Shown: positions 9,112 to 18,368 of the stretch, piece by piece
Layout: each line of letters starts with the position of its first letter
Numbering within the stretch: the first letter of the stretch is position 1
NCBI GenBank assembly: GCA_016124805.1
Contig: WGND01000005.1
Location: 61,238-125,237 of the forward strand
DNA: 64,000 nt
Reading direction: 5' to 3'
Source: Hyphomicrobiales bacterium
GTDB lineage: Bacteria; Pseudomonadota; Alphaproteobacteria; Parvibaculales; Parvibaculaceae
Notes under the pieces: generated by a model
What the model was told of the DNA's origin: nothing
Database searches by the model: none
Seen by the model: the letters and a program-made list of their open reading frames with translations, nothing else
Program-made: the position numbers and the translations under genes

Positions 9112-10611
9112 TTGAATAGCGGTCGAAAAACCTCACGTTTCGGCATCGTCGATGTGGGGTCCAATTCTGTGCGTCTGGTGGTTTATGGCGGCGCGGTGCG
9201 CAATCCCGTTCTCGTTTTTAACGAGAAGGTGCTTTGTGGTCTGGGTCGAACTCTCGCCAGCACCGGCAAGCTCGATCCCAAGGGCATTGAGCGTGCGCTG
9301 AGTGCCATTCAGCGCTTCATTGCATTGCGCGAACAGATAGGCATTGGCAAGCTTGTCGTGGCCGCAACGGCCGCCGTGCGCGACGCTGAGGACGGGCCCG
9401 AGTTTCTGGCGCGCGCCGAAAAAATCTGCGGTTTCAAGATAGACCTTCTCTCCGGCGAGGACGAAGCGCGCATCTCCGCGCAGGGCGTGCTCTCCGGCAC
9501 ACCCGATGCCGACGGCATTGTCGGCGATCTCGGCGGCGGCAGTCTGGAACTCGTGCCCGTTTCGGGTGGCACGATTCTGGGCAAGGGGTCGACGCTGCCC
9601 ATCGGGCCGCTGCGCCTGATGGATACGGTCGGCAGCTCGCTTGCCTCTGCGGATGCGACGATTTCCGCCGCGCTGGAGTCACTTGAATGGCTCAAGGAAT
9701 ATAAGGGCCGCAGGCTCTATGCGGTTGGCGGTGTCTGGCGAAATCTTGCCCGCATCCATATGGCGCAGCGCAAATATCCCATCCATGTGCTGCATCAATA
9801 TGTGATCCCGGCAAAGGATGCCTCTGAGATTGCCCGTGTGATCGAGAAGCTCGGTCCCAAGACGCTGGCGCAGATTCCCGATATTTCCGAACGCCGCATC
9901 GACACGTTGCCCTTTGGCGCGCTGGTTCTCGACAAGCTGATCGACATGATGCAGGCCAAGGAAGTGGTGATCTCCTCCTATGGGCTGCGCGAGGGGATCC
10001 TTTTTGATCAGCTCGACAAAAAAGAGCAGGCCAAGGACCCGCTGATTGAAGGCAGCCATGATCTGGCCAAACGTCTGGCGCGCTTTCCCGAACATGGCGA
10101 GGAGCTGACAGGCTGGACGAAGCCGCTTTTTGCCGAAGATGTACTTGGGGAAACCGCAGAGCAGCAGCGCCTGCGTCACGCCGCCTGCATTCTTGCCGAT
10201 ATCGGCTGGTATGTGCATCCCGACTACCGTGCCCATCACGCCCTGACCCAGATATTGCTCGCGCCTTTTTCAGGTGTCGATCATCCCGGCCGCCTCTTTC
10301 TGGCGCGTGTCGGCTATCATCGCCATGAAGGACGCGGCGAGCCGGAAATGATCGGCAATCTGACGGGTATCCTGACGGCTGAGGAAAACAACCGCGCGTT
10401 GATATTGGGCCTGGCCTTGCGTCTGGCCTTCACGCTCTGCGCGGCGACGACCGGCATGCTGCCGCGGACCAAGCTTGAAATTTCAGAGCAGAATGTGACG
10501 CTTCTGGTGCCGCGGCGCTATGAACCGCTTCTGGGTGAAGTGGTGTCCAAGCGGCTCAGTGCGCTGGCGCGCGCATTGAATCGCAAAGGCGAAACGCGCG
10601 TCGGGAAATAG
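9112..10611 (+). CDS. ppx: Exopolyphosphatase / guanosine pentaphosphatase family protein
   Basis: A 499-aa Ppx/GppA phosphatase of the sugar-kinase/Hsp70/actin superfamily. The first phosphate loop is IVDVGSNSVRLVVY and the second is VGDLGGGSLELVPV (about residues 137-150), with ATAAVRDAEDG between them; the C-terminal half is the HD-like helical domain expected of long Ppx forms. It releases phosphate from polyphosphate ends and may hydrolyse pppGpp. The start is TTG at 9112, since no ATG precedes the first strand and a G-rich ribosome-binding stretch lies upstream. It is the downstream partner of ppk. It ends four bases before the convergent rnd stop. Confidence 0.92.
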   Translation: MNSGRKTSRFGIVDVGSNSVRLVVYGGAVRNPVLVFNEKVLCGLGRTLASTGKLDPKGIERALSAIQRFIALREQIGIGKLVVAATAAVRDAEDGPEFLARAEKICGFKIDLLSGEDEARISAQGVLSGTPDADGIVGDLGGGSLELVPVSGGTILGKGSTLPIGPLRLMDTVGSSLASADATISAALESLEWLKEYKGRRLYAVGGVWRNLARIHMAQRKYPIHVLHQYVIPAKDASEIARVIEKLGPKTLAQIPDISERRIDTLPFGALVLDKLIDMMQAKEVVISSYGLREGILFDQLDKKEQAKDPLIEGSHDLAKRLARFPEHGEELTGWTKPLFAEDVLGETAEQQRLRHAACILADIGWYVHPDYRAHHALTQILLAPFSGVDHPGRLFLARVGYHRHEGRGEPEMIGNLTGILTAEENNRALILGLALRLAFTLCAATTGMLPRTKLEISEQNVTLLVPRRYEPLLGEVVSKRLSALARALNRKGETRVGK

Positions 10612-10615
10612 GCGC

Positions 10616-11782
10616 CTATTTCTTTTTGGCGCCGCTCGTATCAATGAGGATGATGCGGCGTCCCTTGGCCCCGATTGCCAGCTCGGCCCGCTTCAGGCGC
10701 AGGGCATCTTCTCCGAAAAGCTCGCGTCGCCAGCCCTTCATTGCCGGCACATTGGCCTCTTCATGGGCGGCGATCTGTTCCAGATCCGACATATTGGCGA
10801 CCAGCTTCTGCGCCACATCATGCTCTTCACATTTGAGCTTCAGAAGCACCTTGAGAAGTTCCACAAGCGGTCCAAGACCGGAGGGCAGGGGCTCCGGTCC
10901 ATCGATCACCGGGATGTCGGCTTCGGGCATGGCCAGACCGCGCTCGACGGCCTCCATGAGGCTGGCGGCCGAGCGGCTGTTGGAAAACCCCTTGGGTACG
11001 GCCCGCAGCTGATCCAGATCAGACGCGCTGCGCGGTATCTGGGTTGCGATCTCGGTAATCGCGTCATCCTTCATGATGCGCGCCCGCGGCATGTCGCGCT
11101 CCTGGGCCTGACGCTCGCGCCAGGCGGCCACCTCGATGAGGACGGCAAGCGAGCGCTGCCCACGGAAACGCATTTTGAGACGCTTCCAGGATTCTTCAGG
11201 TTTCAGGGAATAGGTGTCGGGCGATTGCAGGATCGCCATTTCCTCCATGACCCAATGGGCCCGGTCAGACTGGGTGAGGCGGCGGGCCAGCACTTCATAA
11301 ATGGTCCGCAGATGGGTGACATCGCCGACAGCATATTTGACCTGCTTGTCGGAGAGCGGGCGTCGCGACCAGTCCGTGAAGCGCGAGGACTTGTCCACGC
11401 TGCCACCGGTCAGCTTTTTGACCAGCGTTTCATAACCGACCGAGTCACCAAAGCCGCAGACCATGGCAGCGACCTGCGTGTCGAAAAGCGGGTCGGGAAT
11501 GGTCTTGGCGGAGTGGTAGAAGATTTCGATGTCCTGCCGGGCCGCATGGAACACCTTGACCACCTTGCGATTGGCCATCAGCGCATAAAAGCTCGCCAGA
11601 TCAATGTCAGGGGAAAGCGGGTCGATGACATGCTCTTCCTCAGGCCCCGCCAACTGAATCAGGCACAGCTTGGGCCAATAGGTAGAGTCCCTCATGAATT
11701 CGGTATCGACCGTGACATAGCCCGCCCCGGCGAGGCGCTGGCAGACAGGTTCAAGCTCGGCAGTCTTGGTGATGATGTTCAT
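10616..11782 (-). CDS. rnd: Ribonuclease D
   Basis: A 388-aa 3'-5' exoribonuclease of the DEDDy family that trims tRNA and other stable RNAs. The exonuclease motifs are visible: [13 protein letters not shown] (Asp-x-Glu), [12 protein letters not shown], and the final Tyr/Asp motif [10 protein letters not shown]. An HRDC domain follows (about residues 205-285). I chose ATG 11782 ([17 protein letters not shown]) as the family-like start; an upstream GTG/ATG extension of 12 residues is not conserved in character. A GGCGCC inverted pair (10611-10616 and 10628-10633) spans the tight convergent junction with ppx. Its promoter lies in the AT-rich gap upstream. Confidence 0.92.
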   Translation of the reverse strand: MNIITKTAELEPVCQRLAGAGYVTVDTEFMRDSTYWPKLCLIQLAGPEEEHVIDPLSPDIDLASFYALMANRKVVKVFHAARQDIEIFYHSAKTIPDPLFDTQVAAMVCGFGDSVGYETLVKKLTGGSVDKSSRFTDWSRRPLSDKQVKYAVGDVTHLRTIYEVLARRLTQSDRAHWVMEEMAILQSPDTYSLKPEESWKRLKMRFRGQRSLAVLIEVAAWRERQAQERDMPRARIMKDDAITEIATQIPRSASDLDQLRAVPKGFSNSRSAASLMEAVERGLAMPEADIPVIDGPEPLPSGLGPLVELLKVLLKLKCEEHDVAQKLVANMSDLEQIAAHEEANVPAMKGWRRELFGEDALRLKRAELAIGAKGRRIILIDTSGAKKK

Positions 11783-12108
11783 GCAGCTTCTATAGACAAC
11801 AGACGTTCTTCTGTCCAAGAGCAGGAAGCCGCTTGGATTGCTTCAGGATGAACCAAGGTGGAAGGCGCCACATCCGATTCTTGCTCTACTTTATCATGCT
11901 CCCGCCCTGAGCGATGGTATTATGGTTAACAAAAAAGCTTGATTGTAATTCTCTTTGATGAAAGCATCGTTTTCTAATAAGTATATCTGATGTAATCAGA
12001 CTATATCTCGGCAAATTCTAGGGTTTATTTCGTTCCGCATAAGAATAAAAAATACTCTATATTGTATTAGAGATGTCCCGAGAAATACTATATGTGGTGG
12101 AGGGTGTT
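11783..12108. promoter_or_regulatory. AT-rich divergent intergenic region with a CtrA-like box and palindrome
   Basis: This 326-bp region is much richer in A and T than its neighbours, especially 11920-12075. It contains ATGGTTAA at 11922-11929 (the reverse complement of the CtrA half-site TTAACCAT), a perfect inverted repeat TCTGAT-GTA-ATCAGA at 11986-12000, and a short inverted pair CTCTA/TAGAG (12055-12072) just before the hypothetical gene. It must hold the promoters of rnd (minus) and of the hypothetical gene (plus). No RNA gene was recognised. Confidence 0.5.
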
Positions 12109-12576
12109 ATGTTGATCGAAGAGTCCTTTTTGCCGTTAGAGCGGATTTTTTCTTCAATACATATGATTCTGAAAAAAGCGCCGCATGACGATGTAATGCA
12201 TCTGACCTGGGGGACCCCCCTTGCCAGAGACATTGAAATGGCGGCCATGCGGGCCGTGCCGTTTGAGTCGATCGAGACAGATCTGCGCCTGTCTGATTTG
12301 CTGTCTGCGGCTGCCAATATATGTGGTGGCTGCGGCATATCATTCGACGTGGCCGTGACGATTGCCGCCAAGGGGCTGCTTGACAGGGCCCTGGAGGCCG
12401 ACTGTGACAAGCCCCTGGATACGCTGACCCAGCTCGACGCCCTGATACATGTGGTGCGGGAGAGCTGGATTCATGACCAGAATGATTTGGTGACCCGTCT
12501 TGAGAAGGTCCGAAGTCGGACCAGCCGTTTGATCCGGCGCTGTGCCCCGCCTTCCAAGCCGCTGAGCATCATTTAG
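12109..12576 (+). CDS. Hypothetical protein, unrecognised
   Basis: I do not recognise this 155-aa protein. It lacks a signal peptide and membrane helices and looks like a small, mostly helical cytosolic protein: an amphipathic N-terminus (MLIEESFLPLERIFSSIHMILKK in several pieces), a central ICGGCG motif (about residue 70), then charged helices ending in a basic SRTSRLIRRC tail. I chose ATG 12109 because GGAGG (12099-12103) is five bases upstream; an ATG at 12073 would have no ribosome-binding site. Its first third uses AT-rich codons unlike its neighbours. With the AT-rich upstream DNA this hints at recent acquisition or an unusual promoter. It stands alone between rnd and aspS; function unknown. 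Confidence 0.6.
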   Translation: MLIEESFLPLERIFSSIHMILKKAPHDDVMHLTWGTPLARDIEMAAMRAVPFESIETDLRLSDLLSAAANICGGCGISFDVAVTIAAKGLLDRALEADCDKPLDTLTQLDALIHVVRESWIHDQNDLVTRLEKVRSRTSRLIRRCAPPSKPLSII

Positions 12577-12786
12577 GTCGTCGTGGAAGACAGAGAGCTT
12601 GTTGGTCTTGTGAGACCCTGAAAGCGGCCTGTTGGCTGGTCGCAGGGCCGGAAGGACAGTCTTGACCGTCTGATCTGAGGCAACCCTTGACAATAAGGGG
12701 GCATCCATGCGCTTTTCGCCCGTCAGAAACAAAGTATAGCCCCAAGTCAGCGACGATTCGTCCTTGACTATCAAGGCCTTGGAACA

Positions 12787-14610
12787 ATGAACTCTTATCG
12801 CACCCACACCTGCGGCGCGCTTTCCCTCTCTCATGCCGCTGAGACAGTCACCCTCTCTGGCTGGGTCCATCGCGTGCGCGACCATGGCGGCCTGCTTTTC
12901 GTCGATCTGCGCGACAATTACGGCCTGACCCAGCTGGTTTTCGATCCTGATTTTGCCGAGGCCTTCGCGGCGGCCGAGCGCCTGCGCGCCGAATATGTGA
13001 TCCGCGTTACCGGCAAGGTCGTGGCGCGCGACAAGGAAGCGGTCAATCCCAATCTCTCCACGGGCGAGATTGAGGTGCAGGTGACGGCGGTGGAGGTTCT
13101 CTCGGTTGCCCAGGACCTGCCTCTGCCCGTCTTTGGTGAACCGGACTATCCCGAGGATATCCGCCTGAGCTACCGCTTTCTCGACCTGCGTCGCGAGACA
13201 CTGCACAAGAATATCCTGCTGCGTTCGCAGATTATTGCCTCAATCCGCCGCCGCATGACGGAGGCCGGTTTCAACGAGTTCCAGACACCGATCCTGACGG
13301 CCTCAAGCCCCGAAGGCGCGCGCGACTTCCTCGTGCCGAGCCGTGTGCATCCCGGCAAGTTCTATGCGCTGCCCCAGGCACCCCAGCAGTTCAAGCAGCT
13401 CATCATGGTGGCGGGCTTTGACCGCTACTTCCAGATCGCGCCCTGCTTCCGCGATGAGGATGCCCGCGCTGACCGCTCGCCCGGCGAGTTCTACCAGCTT
13501 GATGTCGAGATGAGTTTTGTCGATCAGGATGATGTGTTCTCGGCCATCGAACCCATTCTGCACGGGCTCTTCACCGAATTTGCCGGTGACAAGAAGGTCT
13601 CTGATTATCCTTTCGTGCGTATCCCCTATGCGGAGTCGATGCGCAAATATGGCAATGACAAGCCCGACCTGCGCAACCCGATTGAGATGAGCGGCGTGAC
13701 CGAACATTTTGCCGGGTCAGGCTTCAAGGTTTTCGCCAACATGATCGCCAACGACCCCAAGGTTGAAGTCTGGGCCATTCCGGCACCGGGCGGTGGCAAC
13801 CGGGCCTTTTGCGACCGCATGAATGGCTGGGCGCAGGGTGAAGGGCAGCCGGGCCTTGGCTATATTTTCTGGCGTGGTGAAAATGGTGTCGTCGAAGGGG
13901 CGGGGCCTCTGGCCAAGAATATCGGGCCCGAGCGCACGGAAGCGATCCGCACGCAGCTGGGCCTGAAGGAAGGCGATGCCGCCTTCTTCGTGGCAGGCGT
14001 ACCGGCCAAATTTACAAGCTTTGCCGGTCTTGCCCGCACGCGCGTCGGCACCGAGCTGGGTCTTGTGGAAGAGGGTGTCTTCAAATTCGCCTGGGTCGTC
14101 GATTTCCCGATGTATGAATGGAACGAGGACGAGAAGCGCATCGACTTCTCGCACAACCCCTTCTCCATGCCCAATTTCGACCATGACGCCTTTCTGGCGC
14201 TCGACAATAATGATGCTGAGACGATCCTCGGCATGACCGCCTTCCAGTATGATATTGTGTGCAATGGCATTGAGCTGTCGTCCGGCGCGATCCGGAACCA
14301 CAAGCCCGAGATCATGTACAAGGCCTTCGAGATTGCGGGCTATGACAAGTCGGTCGTGGAAACGAAATTCGGCGGCATGCTGAATGCGTTCAAATGTGGT
14401 GCGCCGCCCCATGGCGGTCTTGCGCCGGGCGTGGACCGCATGGTCATGCTGCTGGCTGGCGTGGAAAATCTGCGCGAGGTCACCATGTTCCCGATGACCC
14501 AGCAGGCGCAGGATCTGCTGATGCAGGCCCCCGCCGAGGCGACCCCGCAGCAGCTCAAGGAGCTGCATATCCGCGTGGTGCCACCGCTCGAGAGAAAGAA
14601 GGGCGCCTGA
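12787..14610 (+). CDS. aspS: Aspartate-tRNA ligase, probably non-discriminating (Asp/Asn)
   Basis: A 607-aa bacterial-type class II AspRS with an N-terminal OB-fold anticodon domain, motif 2 in [19 protein letters not shown], an inserted GAD domain, and motif 3 in [14 protein letters not shown]. In the OB fold, His33 ([14 protein letters not shown]) sits where discriminating enzymes such as E. coli's carry Leu and non-discriminating ones carry His. So it probably also charges tRNA-Asn with Asp for GatCAB-dependent amidation; that is inference. A TTGACA (12687-12692) lies upstream, without a convincing -10. The stop is embedded in a hairpin (14605-14626). Confidence 0.97.
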   Translation: MNSYRTHTCGALSLSHAAETVTLSGWVHRVRDHGGLLFVDLRDNYGLTQLVFDPDFAEAFAAAERLRAEYVIRVTGKVVARDKEAVNPNLSTGEIEVQVTAVEVLSVAQDLPLPVFGEPDYPEDIRLSYRFLDLRRETLHKNILLRSQIIASIRRRMTEAGFNEFQTPILTASSPEGARDFLVPSRVHPGKFYALPQAPQQFKQLIMVAGFDRYFQIAPCFRDEDARADRSPGEFYQLDVEMSFVDQDDVFSAIEPILHGLFTEFAGDKKVSDYPFVRIPYAESMRKYGNDKPDLRNPIEMSGVTEHFAGSGFKVFANMIANDPKVEVWAIPAPGGGNRAFCDRMNGWAQGEGQPGLGYIFWRGENGVVEGAGPLAKNIGPERTEAIRTQLGLKEGDAAFFVAGVPAKFTSFAGLARTRVGTELGLVEEGVFKFAWVVDFPMYEWNEDEKRIDFSHNPFSMPNFDHDAFLALDNNDAETILGMTAFQYDIVCNGIELSSGAIRNHKPEIMYKAFEIAGYDKSVVETKFGGMLNAFKCGAPPHGGLAPGVDRMVMLLAGVENLREVTMFPMTQQAQDLLMQAPAEATPQQLKELHIRVVPPLERKKGA

Positions 14611-14626
14611 GGCTTTCGCCTCAGGC
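14605..14626. terminator. Hairpin terminator at aspS / fasciclin gene convergence
   Basis: A perfect 9-bp stem, GCCTGAGGC (14605-14613) and GCCTCAGGC (14618-14626), with a 4-base loop TTTC, followed by TCTTT. The left arm overlaps the aspS stop codon (14608-14610), and the hairpin lies between two convergent genes, so it probably terminates both. The U tract is short. Confidence 0.7.
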
Positions 14627-14634
14627 TCTTTGCC

Positions 14635-15156
14635 TCACTCGCCCGAGGGCGTGCCATCTTCAAAAACGGGGATGGGCAGGCGATCCACGGGGATGATGAC
14701 GCCATTATCTGCCGTGATGGCATCGCCCGAAATATTGGCCCCGAAGCTGCCACCAAAATGGATGGGCGTGACGGTGCCATCAATGCGCACCTTGCCGCGC
14801 TGCAATGTGACGCTTTCGGTGACCTTGCCAGCCAGGTTTTCAGGCGTGTAGCGCCCGGGCACGATTTGATAGAGCAGCAGCGCCTGGGCATTCTGTTTCA
14901 CGCTGTCATTTTGCGGGTTGACCATGTCGTCCACGCCACCGGGCTGGGCGGCAAGGGCGGCATTGGTGGGCGCAAAGACCGTGCGTGGCGATGAGTCCGT
15001 ATAGCGGAACTTGACGCCATTGGCATCGATCATGCTGACAAGCGTCGAAAATTGCGGGTCCGCCTTGAGCGTTTCGTAGAGATTGCCTGCAAAGGCGGGG
15101 GCGGCAGTCATCGCGACGATGCTGACGAGTGTGGCTAAGACATGACTCCTGGCCAT
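14635..15156 (-). CDS. Fasciclin (FAS1/BIgH3) domain secreted protein
   Basis: A 173-aa exported protein with a Sec signal peptide (hydrophobic VLATLVSIVAMTAAPAFA, cleavage after AFA near residue 24) followed by one FAS1 domain. FAS1 hallmarks are FSTLVSMIDANGV, the TVFAPTNAAL motif, YQIVPGRYTPENLAGK, and a C-terminal NGVIIPVDRLPIPV close to the canonical NGVIHVID. Such periplasmic or surface proteins mediate adhesion; no partner is visible. ATG 15156 is preceded by a strong GGAGG site (15160-15164 on the opposite strand). Convergent with aspS and divergent from the ATP-grasp gene. Confidence 0.85.
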   Translation of the reverse strand: MARSHVLATLVSIVAMTAAPAFAGNLYETLKADPQFSTLVSMIDANGVKFRYTDSSPRTVFAPTNAALAAQPGGVDDMVNPQNDSVKQNAQALLLYQIVPGRYTPENLAGKVTESVTLQRGKVRIDGTVTPIHFGGSFGANISGDAITADNGVIIPVDRLPIPVFEDGTPSGE

Positions 15157-15318
15157 GGGACCTCCTATATGCAAAAAGGGCTCGAAACCCTGACTGCTTC
15201 TAGGTACCAAATCTGGCTTATTTGGGACGGGAAAAGAGTGCGGGTCAGGTGACCAGTCGCTTATACTGCGGGCAAATAAGATTCATAATCGGGGGCGGGC
15301 ATCTGATGCCTGAATGGC

Positions 15319-16269
15319 GTGGCTGAGAAATTATATAATCTGATCCTCATCAACCGCCCCGTGGCACAGGCCACGCAGGATTTCATGGAAATCGGCAAGG
15401 AGATTGAACGGATCGCACCGGAAATTCAGGTGATCGTGGTCCATGCTGATTTTGACCCCGCCAAGGTGCCTGAACAGTTCTGGACACGTCCCACCCTGAC
15501 AGTCTCATTCACGCTGCCGGGCAAATTCCGTCCGCGTCGCGGCAAGATCTATCATGGCTATCCGGTGCCGAAATTCGAGCAGATGAAAAAATTTGCTGCC
15601 GCTGGCATCCCCATGCCCAAGACATTGTCCTATCCATGGGGCCGCCAGCTCAAAAAGGAAGTCTGGGGGGATCATGTGATCCTCAAGGCGACCGCGCTGG
15701 ATGCCATGTCCAATGGCGATACAGCTTTTCTCATGCGGACAGAGCGTGTGCACGAGCTGGCAGGCGTCGTCTTTCCTGACGGGCATCCCGCACGCAAGGC
15801 GCCGCTTCTCGTGCAGCAGTTTATCGACACCGGCGAATATCCCTCCAGCTATCGCGTGCTGACGCTCTTCGGGGAACCGATCCTGTCGATGATCTACAAG
15901 ATGAATTACCCGCGTCCTCCGCTTGATGCGAGCGACGAAGAAATGATTCAGGGCACCATCGCCTCCAACCGGCCGCCGCATTACACCCATCTCCTTCAGG
16001 CTGATCCTGAAGTGCTGGAGTTTGCCCGCCGCGCCTCAAGCGCCATGCCGCGCATCCCGTTGCAGGGCATGGATTTCATCCGCGAGGAAAAGACGGGCAA
16101 GCTTTATATTCTCGAGGTCAATCCCGGCGGCAATACCTGGCATTTCTCGTCGCAGATGTCGGAAGAAGGGCGCCGGGAGATCAGCCGCGAGCAGCGAATG
16201 GCCCAGTTCGACGCCTGGAAAGTCGTTGCCCGCGTATTGGCGTCCCGTGTACGGAATGAGGCCGCCTGA
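15319..16269 (+). CDS. ATP-grasp domain protein of unknown substrate
   Basis: A 316-aa protein whose middle and C-terminus look like an ATP-grasp ligase. There is an N-terminal Rossmann-like part (residues 1-80), a central subdomain with FDTGEYPSSYRV-like geometry (QQFIDTGEYPSSYRVLTLFG), and the Mg/ATP site LYILEVNPGGNTWHFSS near residue 270. It resembles RimK/carbamoyl-phosphate-synthase-like ligases that join an acid to an amine or peptide, but no substrate can be inferred. The start is GTG 15319; no in-frame ATG exists nearby and a G-rich stretch (GGGGGCGGG) lies ~20 bases upstream. It stands alone, separated by 146 bp from the histidine kinase gene. Confidence 0.65.
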   Translation: MAEKLYNLILINRPVAQATQDFMEIGKEIERIAPEIQVIVVHADFDPAKVPEQFWTRPTLTVSFTLPGKFRPRRGKIYHGYPVPKFEQMKKFAAAGIPMPKTLSYPWGRQLKKEVWGDHVILKATALDAMSNGDTAFLMRTERVHELAGVVFPDGHPARKAPLLVQQFIDTGEYPSSYRVLTLFGEPILSMIYKMNYPRPPLDASDEEMIQGTIASNRPPHYTHLLQADPEVLEFARRASSAMPRIPLQGMDFIREEKTGKLYILEVNPGGNTWHFSSQMSEEGRREISREQRMAQFDAWKVVARVLASRVRNEAA

Positions 16270-16415
16270 AGCATCAGCGCCTTTTTCGCCAAATCCGTCA
16301 GTGGCATCAGAAATTTGAAATTCACCCAAAATGGCGCAATCGCTGCGGCTGGTGTTTGGTGCGCATGGCGACGCGAAAGCCGAAATTAACACTATCCCGT
16401 TATTCCTGAAGGTAC

Positions 16416-18326
16416 ATGTCACTAGTGATCGGTGTCGCGACCTTGCCTGATTTGCCTCAAAAAATCGAAATAACACCTGAAAAACCGTCATTCCATGTGT
16501 CGGCAACACAGCTCATTGACGCCTTCGCCATCGGCAGCTGGCGCTACAGCTTTTCCACGCAGGTGATCGAGATTCATTCGGCGGCGCTGGATGAACGCAA
16601 TGTCCCGCGGCAACTGGCGCTCGGTGACCGCGTTATCTCGCAGAGCATGCAGGAACTTCAACGCTGGTTTGATAGCTGCAAGGTTGGCGATACCACGACA
16701 GCCGTATTTGCCTTCCGGGACGATCCGGTCGCCATTCGTGTGCTCTGCACGGGGCGAACCGAAGATGATGTGCAAGGCCTGGTGCAGGACTACACCGCCC
16801 AGTCGCTCGCCACGGAAAGTGATCTGCGTTTCCGCATGGCGTTGCAGGGCGCGGCCCATGGTATTGCCCTTGTCGGCCTCGATGGCCGCTGGCTGAAGGT
16901 CAATGATGCGCTATGCCGGATGCTGCAATATAGCGAGCAGGAACTCTTCGGGCTGACCTTTCAGGACATCACCCATCCCGAAGATCTCGAAACGGATCTG
17001 GATTATCTGCACGAATGTGTGGAGGGCAAGCGCCAGAGCTATCAGATGGAAAAGCGCTATTACCGGCGCGACGGCGAAATCATCTGGGTTCATCTCTCTG
17101 TTGCCATTCTGCGCGCCGAGAATGACGCACCACTCTATTTCATTTCGCAGATTCAGGACATCACCGCCAAGAAACATTTTGAGCGTGAGCTGATTGCCGC
17201 GCGTGACGAAGCCCGACAGGCAAGTCTTGCCAAAAGCTCTTTTCTGGCGGCGATGAGTCATGAAATCCGTACACCGATGACCGGCGTCATGGGCATGCTG
17301 GACATGCTGGAATCCAGCGGGCTTAATGGCGAGCAGCTCGACCTGGTTGTGACGGCGCGCAGCTCTGCTGAAATGCTGCTCTCAATCATCAATGACATTC
17401 TGGATGTGGCAAAGCTCGAAGCCGGCAAGCTGGAAATTTCCGAAGTTGATTTTGATGCCGAAGCGACCATCCGCAATGTATGCGACATGATGGCGACGAA
17501 GGCAGCCGAAAAAAATCTTCATTTCAAGGCCGTACTGCCGATGTCGGCGCGCATGTGGCTGCGCAGCGACCCGCACCGTATCTCGCAAATCCTGTTCAAT
17601 CTGCTCGGCAATGCGGTGAAATTTACCCATCGTGGCACGGTCAGTCTTCATGTCGAGACCCGGACAACATCGGACGGTCTCGATCTGATATTCAGCGTCG
17701 AGGATACCGGACCGGGCATCGCGCCGGATCGCCTGTCGAGTATTTTCAGGGAATTTGAACAGCTCAGTGAAAAAGGGGTGCAGCGTGCCGATGGCACGGG
17801 GCTCGGCCTTGCCATCGTCTCCAAGCTTGTCGAGGCAATGAAGGGGCATATCGAGGTATCAAGCGAGGTCGGCAAGGGCACGCGGTTTGATGTCGTGCTC
17901 CCGGTCCGCAGGGGACATGTGGCCGAGGAAGAGCTGGACGATGACGGCGCGCGCGCCAATCTGCTCGTCGGACGCAAGGTGCTTGTGGTTGAAGACAACG
18001 CCATCAACCGCAAGGTGATTGATGCCGTTCTCGGCATCACCGGCGTGGAAAGAAGCTATGCTTTTGACGGTGCCGCGGCGCTGGAAATGGTTCAGGCCGG
18101 GACATTCGATCTGATCCTGATGGACCTGCAGATGCCGGTGATGGACGGCCTCACCGCCACGCGGAAAATGCGCGAGATGGGCATCACGACGCCGATCATC
18201 GGCTTGACGGCCAATGCCATGTCACATGACCGGGAGGCCTGTCTCGACGTCGGCATGCAGGACCACATCGGCAAGCCCTACCGCCCCGACGAGATCATTG
18301 AGGCGCTTCACCAATATATTCTCTGA
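16416..18326 (+). CDS. PAS-containing hybrid sensor histidine kinase
   Basis: A 636-aa cytosolic hybrid kinase with no membrane helix. Order: N-terminal degenerate sensing region (1-140), PAS/PAC domain (about 140-260, ending FISQIQDITAKKHFE), HisKA with the phospho-acceptor His282 in AAMSHEIRTPM, HATPase (about 390-505; FNLLGNAVKFTH N-box, VEDTGPGI, GTGLGLAIVSKLVEAMKG), and a receiver domain (about 517-636) with Asp570 in LILMDLQMPVMDG and Lys in GKPYRP. It senses an internal cue, probably through PAS, and passes phosphate to its receiver, then perhaps to a separate Hpt protein. No cognate regulator is adjacent; the CheY-like gene at 22458 lies beyond nrdJ. Confidence 0.92.
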   Translation: MSLVIGVATLPDLPQKIEITPEKPSFHVSATQLIDAFAIGSWRYSFSTQVIEIHSAALDERNVPRQLALGDRVISQSMQELQRWFDSCKVGDTTTAVFAFRDDPVAIRVLCTGRTEDDVQGLVQDYTAQSLATESDLRFRMALQGAAHGIALVGLDGRWLKVNDALCRMLQYSEQELFGLTFQDITHPEDLETDLDYLHECVEGKRQSYQMEKRYYRRDGEIIWVHLSVAILRAENDAPLYFISQIQDITAKKHFERELIAARDEARQASLAKSSFLAAMSHEIRTPMTGVMGMLDMLESSGLNGEQLDLVVTARSSAEMLLSIINDILDVAKLEAGKLEISEVDFDAEATIRNVCDMMATKAAEKNLHFKAVLPMSARMWLRSDPHRISQILFNLLGNAVKFTHRGTVSLHVETRTTSDGLDLIFSVEDTGPGIAPDRLSSIFREFEQLSEKGVQRADGTGLGLAIVSKLVEAMKGHIEVSSEVGKGTRFDVVLPVRRGHVAEEELDDDGARANLLVGRKVLVVEDNAINRKVIDAVLGITGVERSYAFDGAAALEMVQAGTFDLILMDLQMPVMDGLTATRKMREMGITTPIIGLTANAMSHDREACLDVGMQDHIGKPYRPDEIIEALHQYIL

Positions 18327-18336
18327 GGCGCTGCCA

Positions 18337-18355
18337 TCCCGGCACGGGGCCGGGA
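18337..18355. terminator. Hairpin between convergent histidine kinase and nrdJ genes
   Basis: Perfect inverted repeat TCCCGGC (18337-18343) and GCCGGGA (18349-18355) with a five-base loop, placed between the kinase stop (18326) and the nrdJ stop (18369). It has no U tract on either strand, so its role as an intrinsic terminator is tentative. Confidence 0.45.
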
Positions 18356-18368
18356 CGGTGAAACGCTG

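Noticed and set aside
12340..13206. Minus-strand open frame spanning the hypothetical gene and the start of aspS
   Set aside because: It crosses two plus-strand genes, of which aspS is certain, and has no family features.
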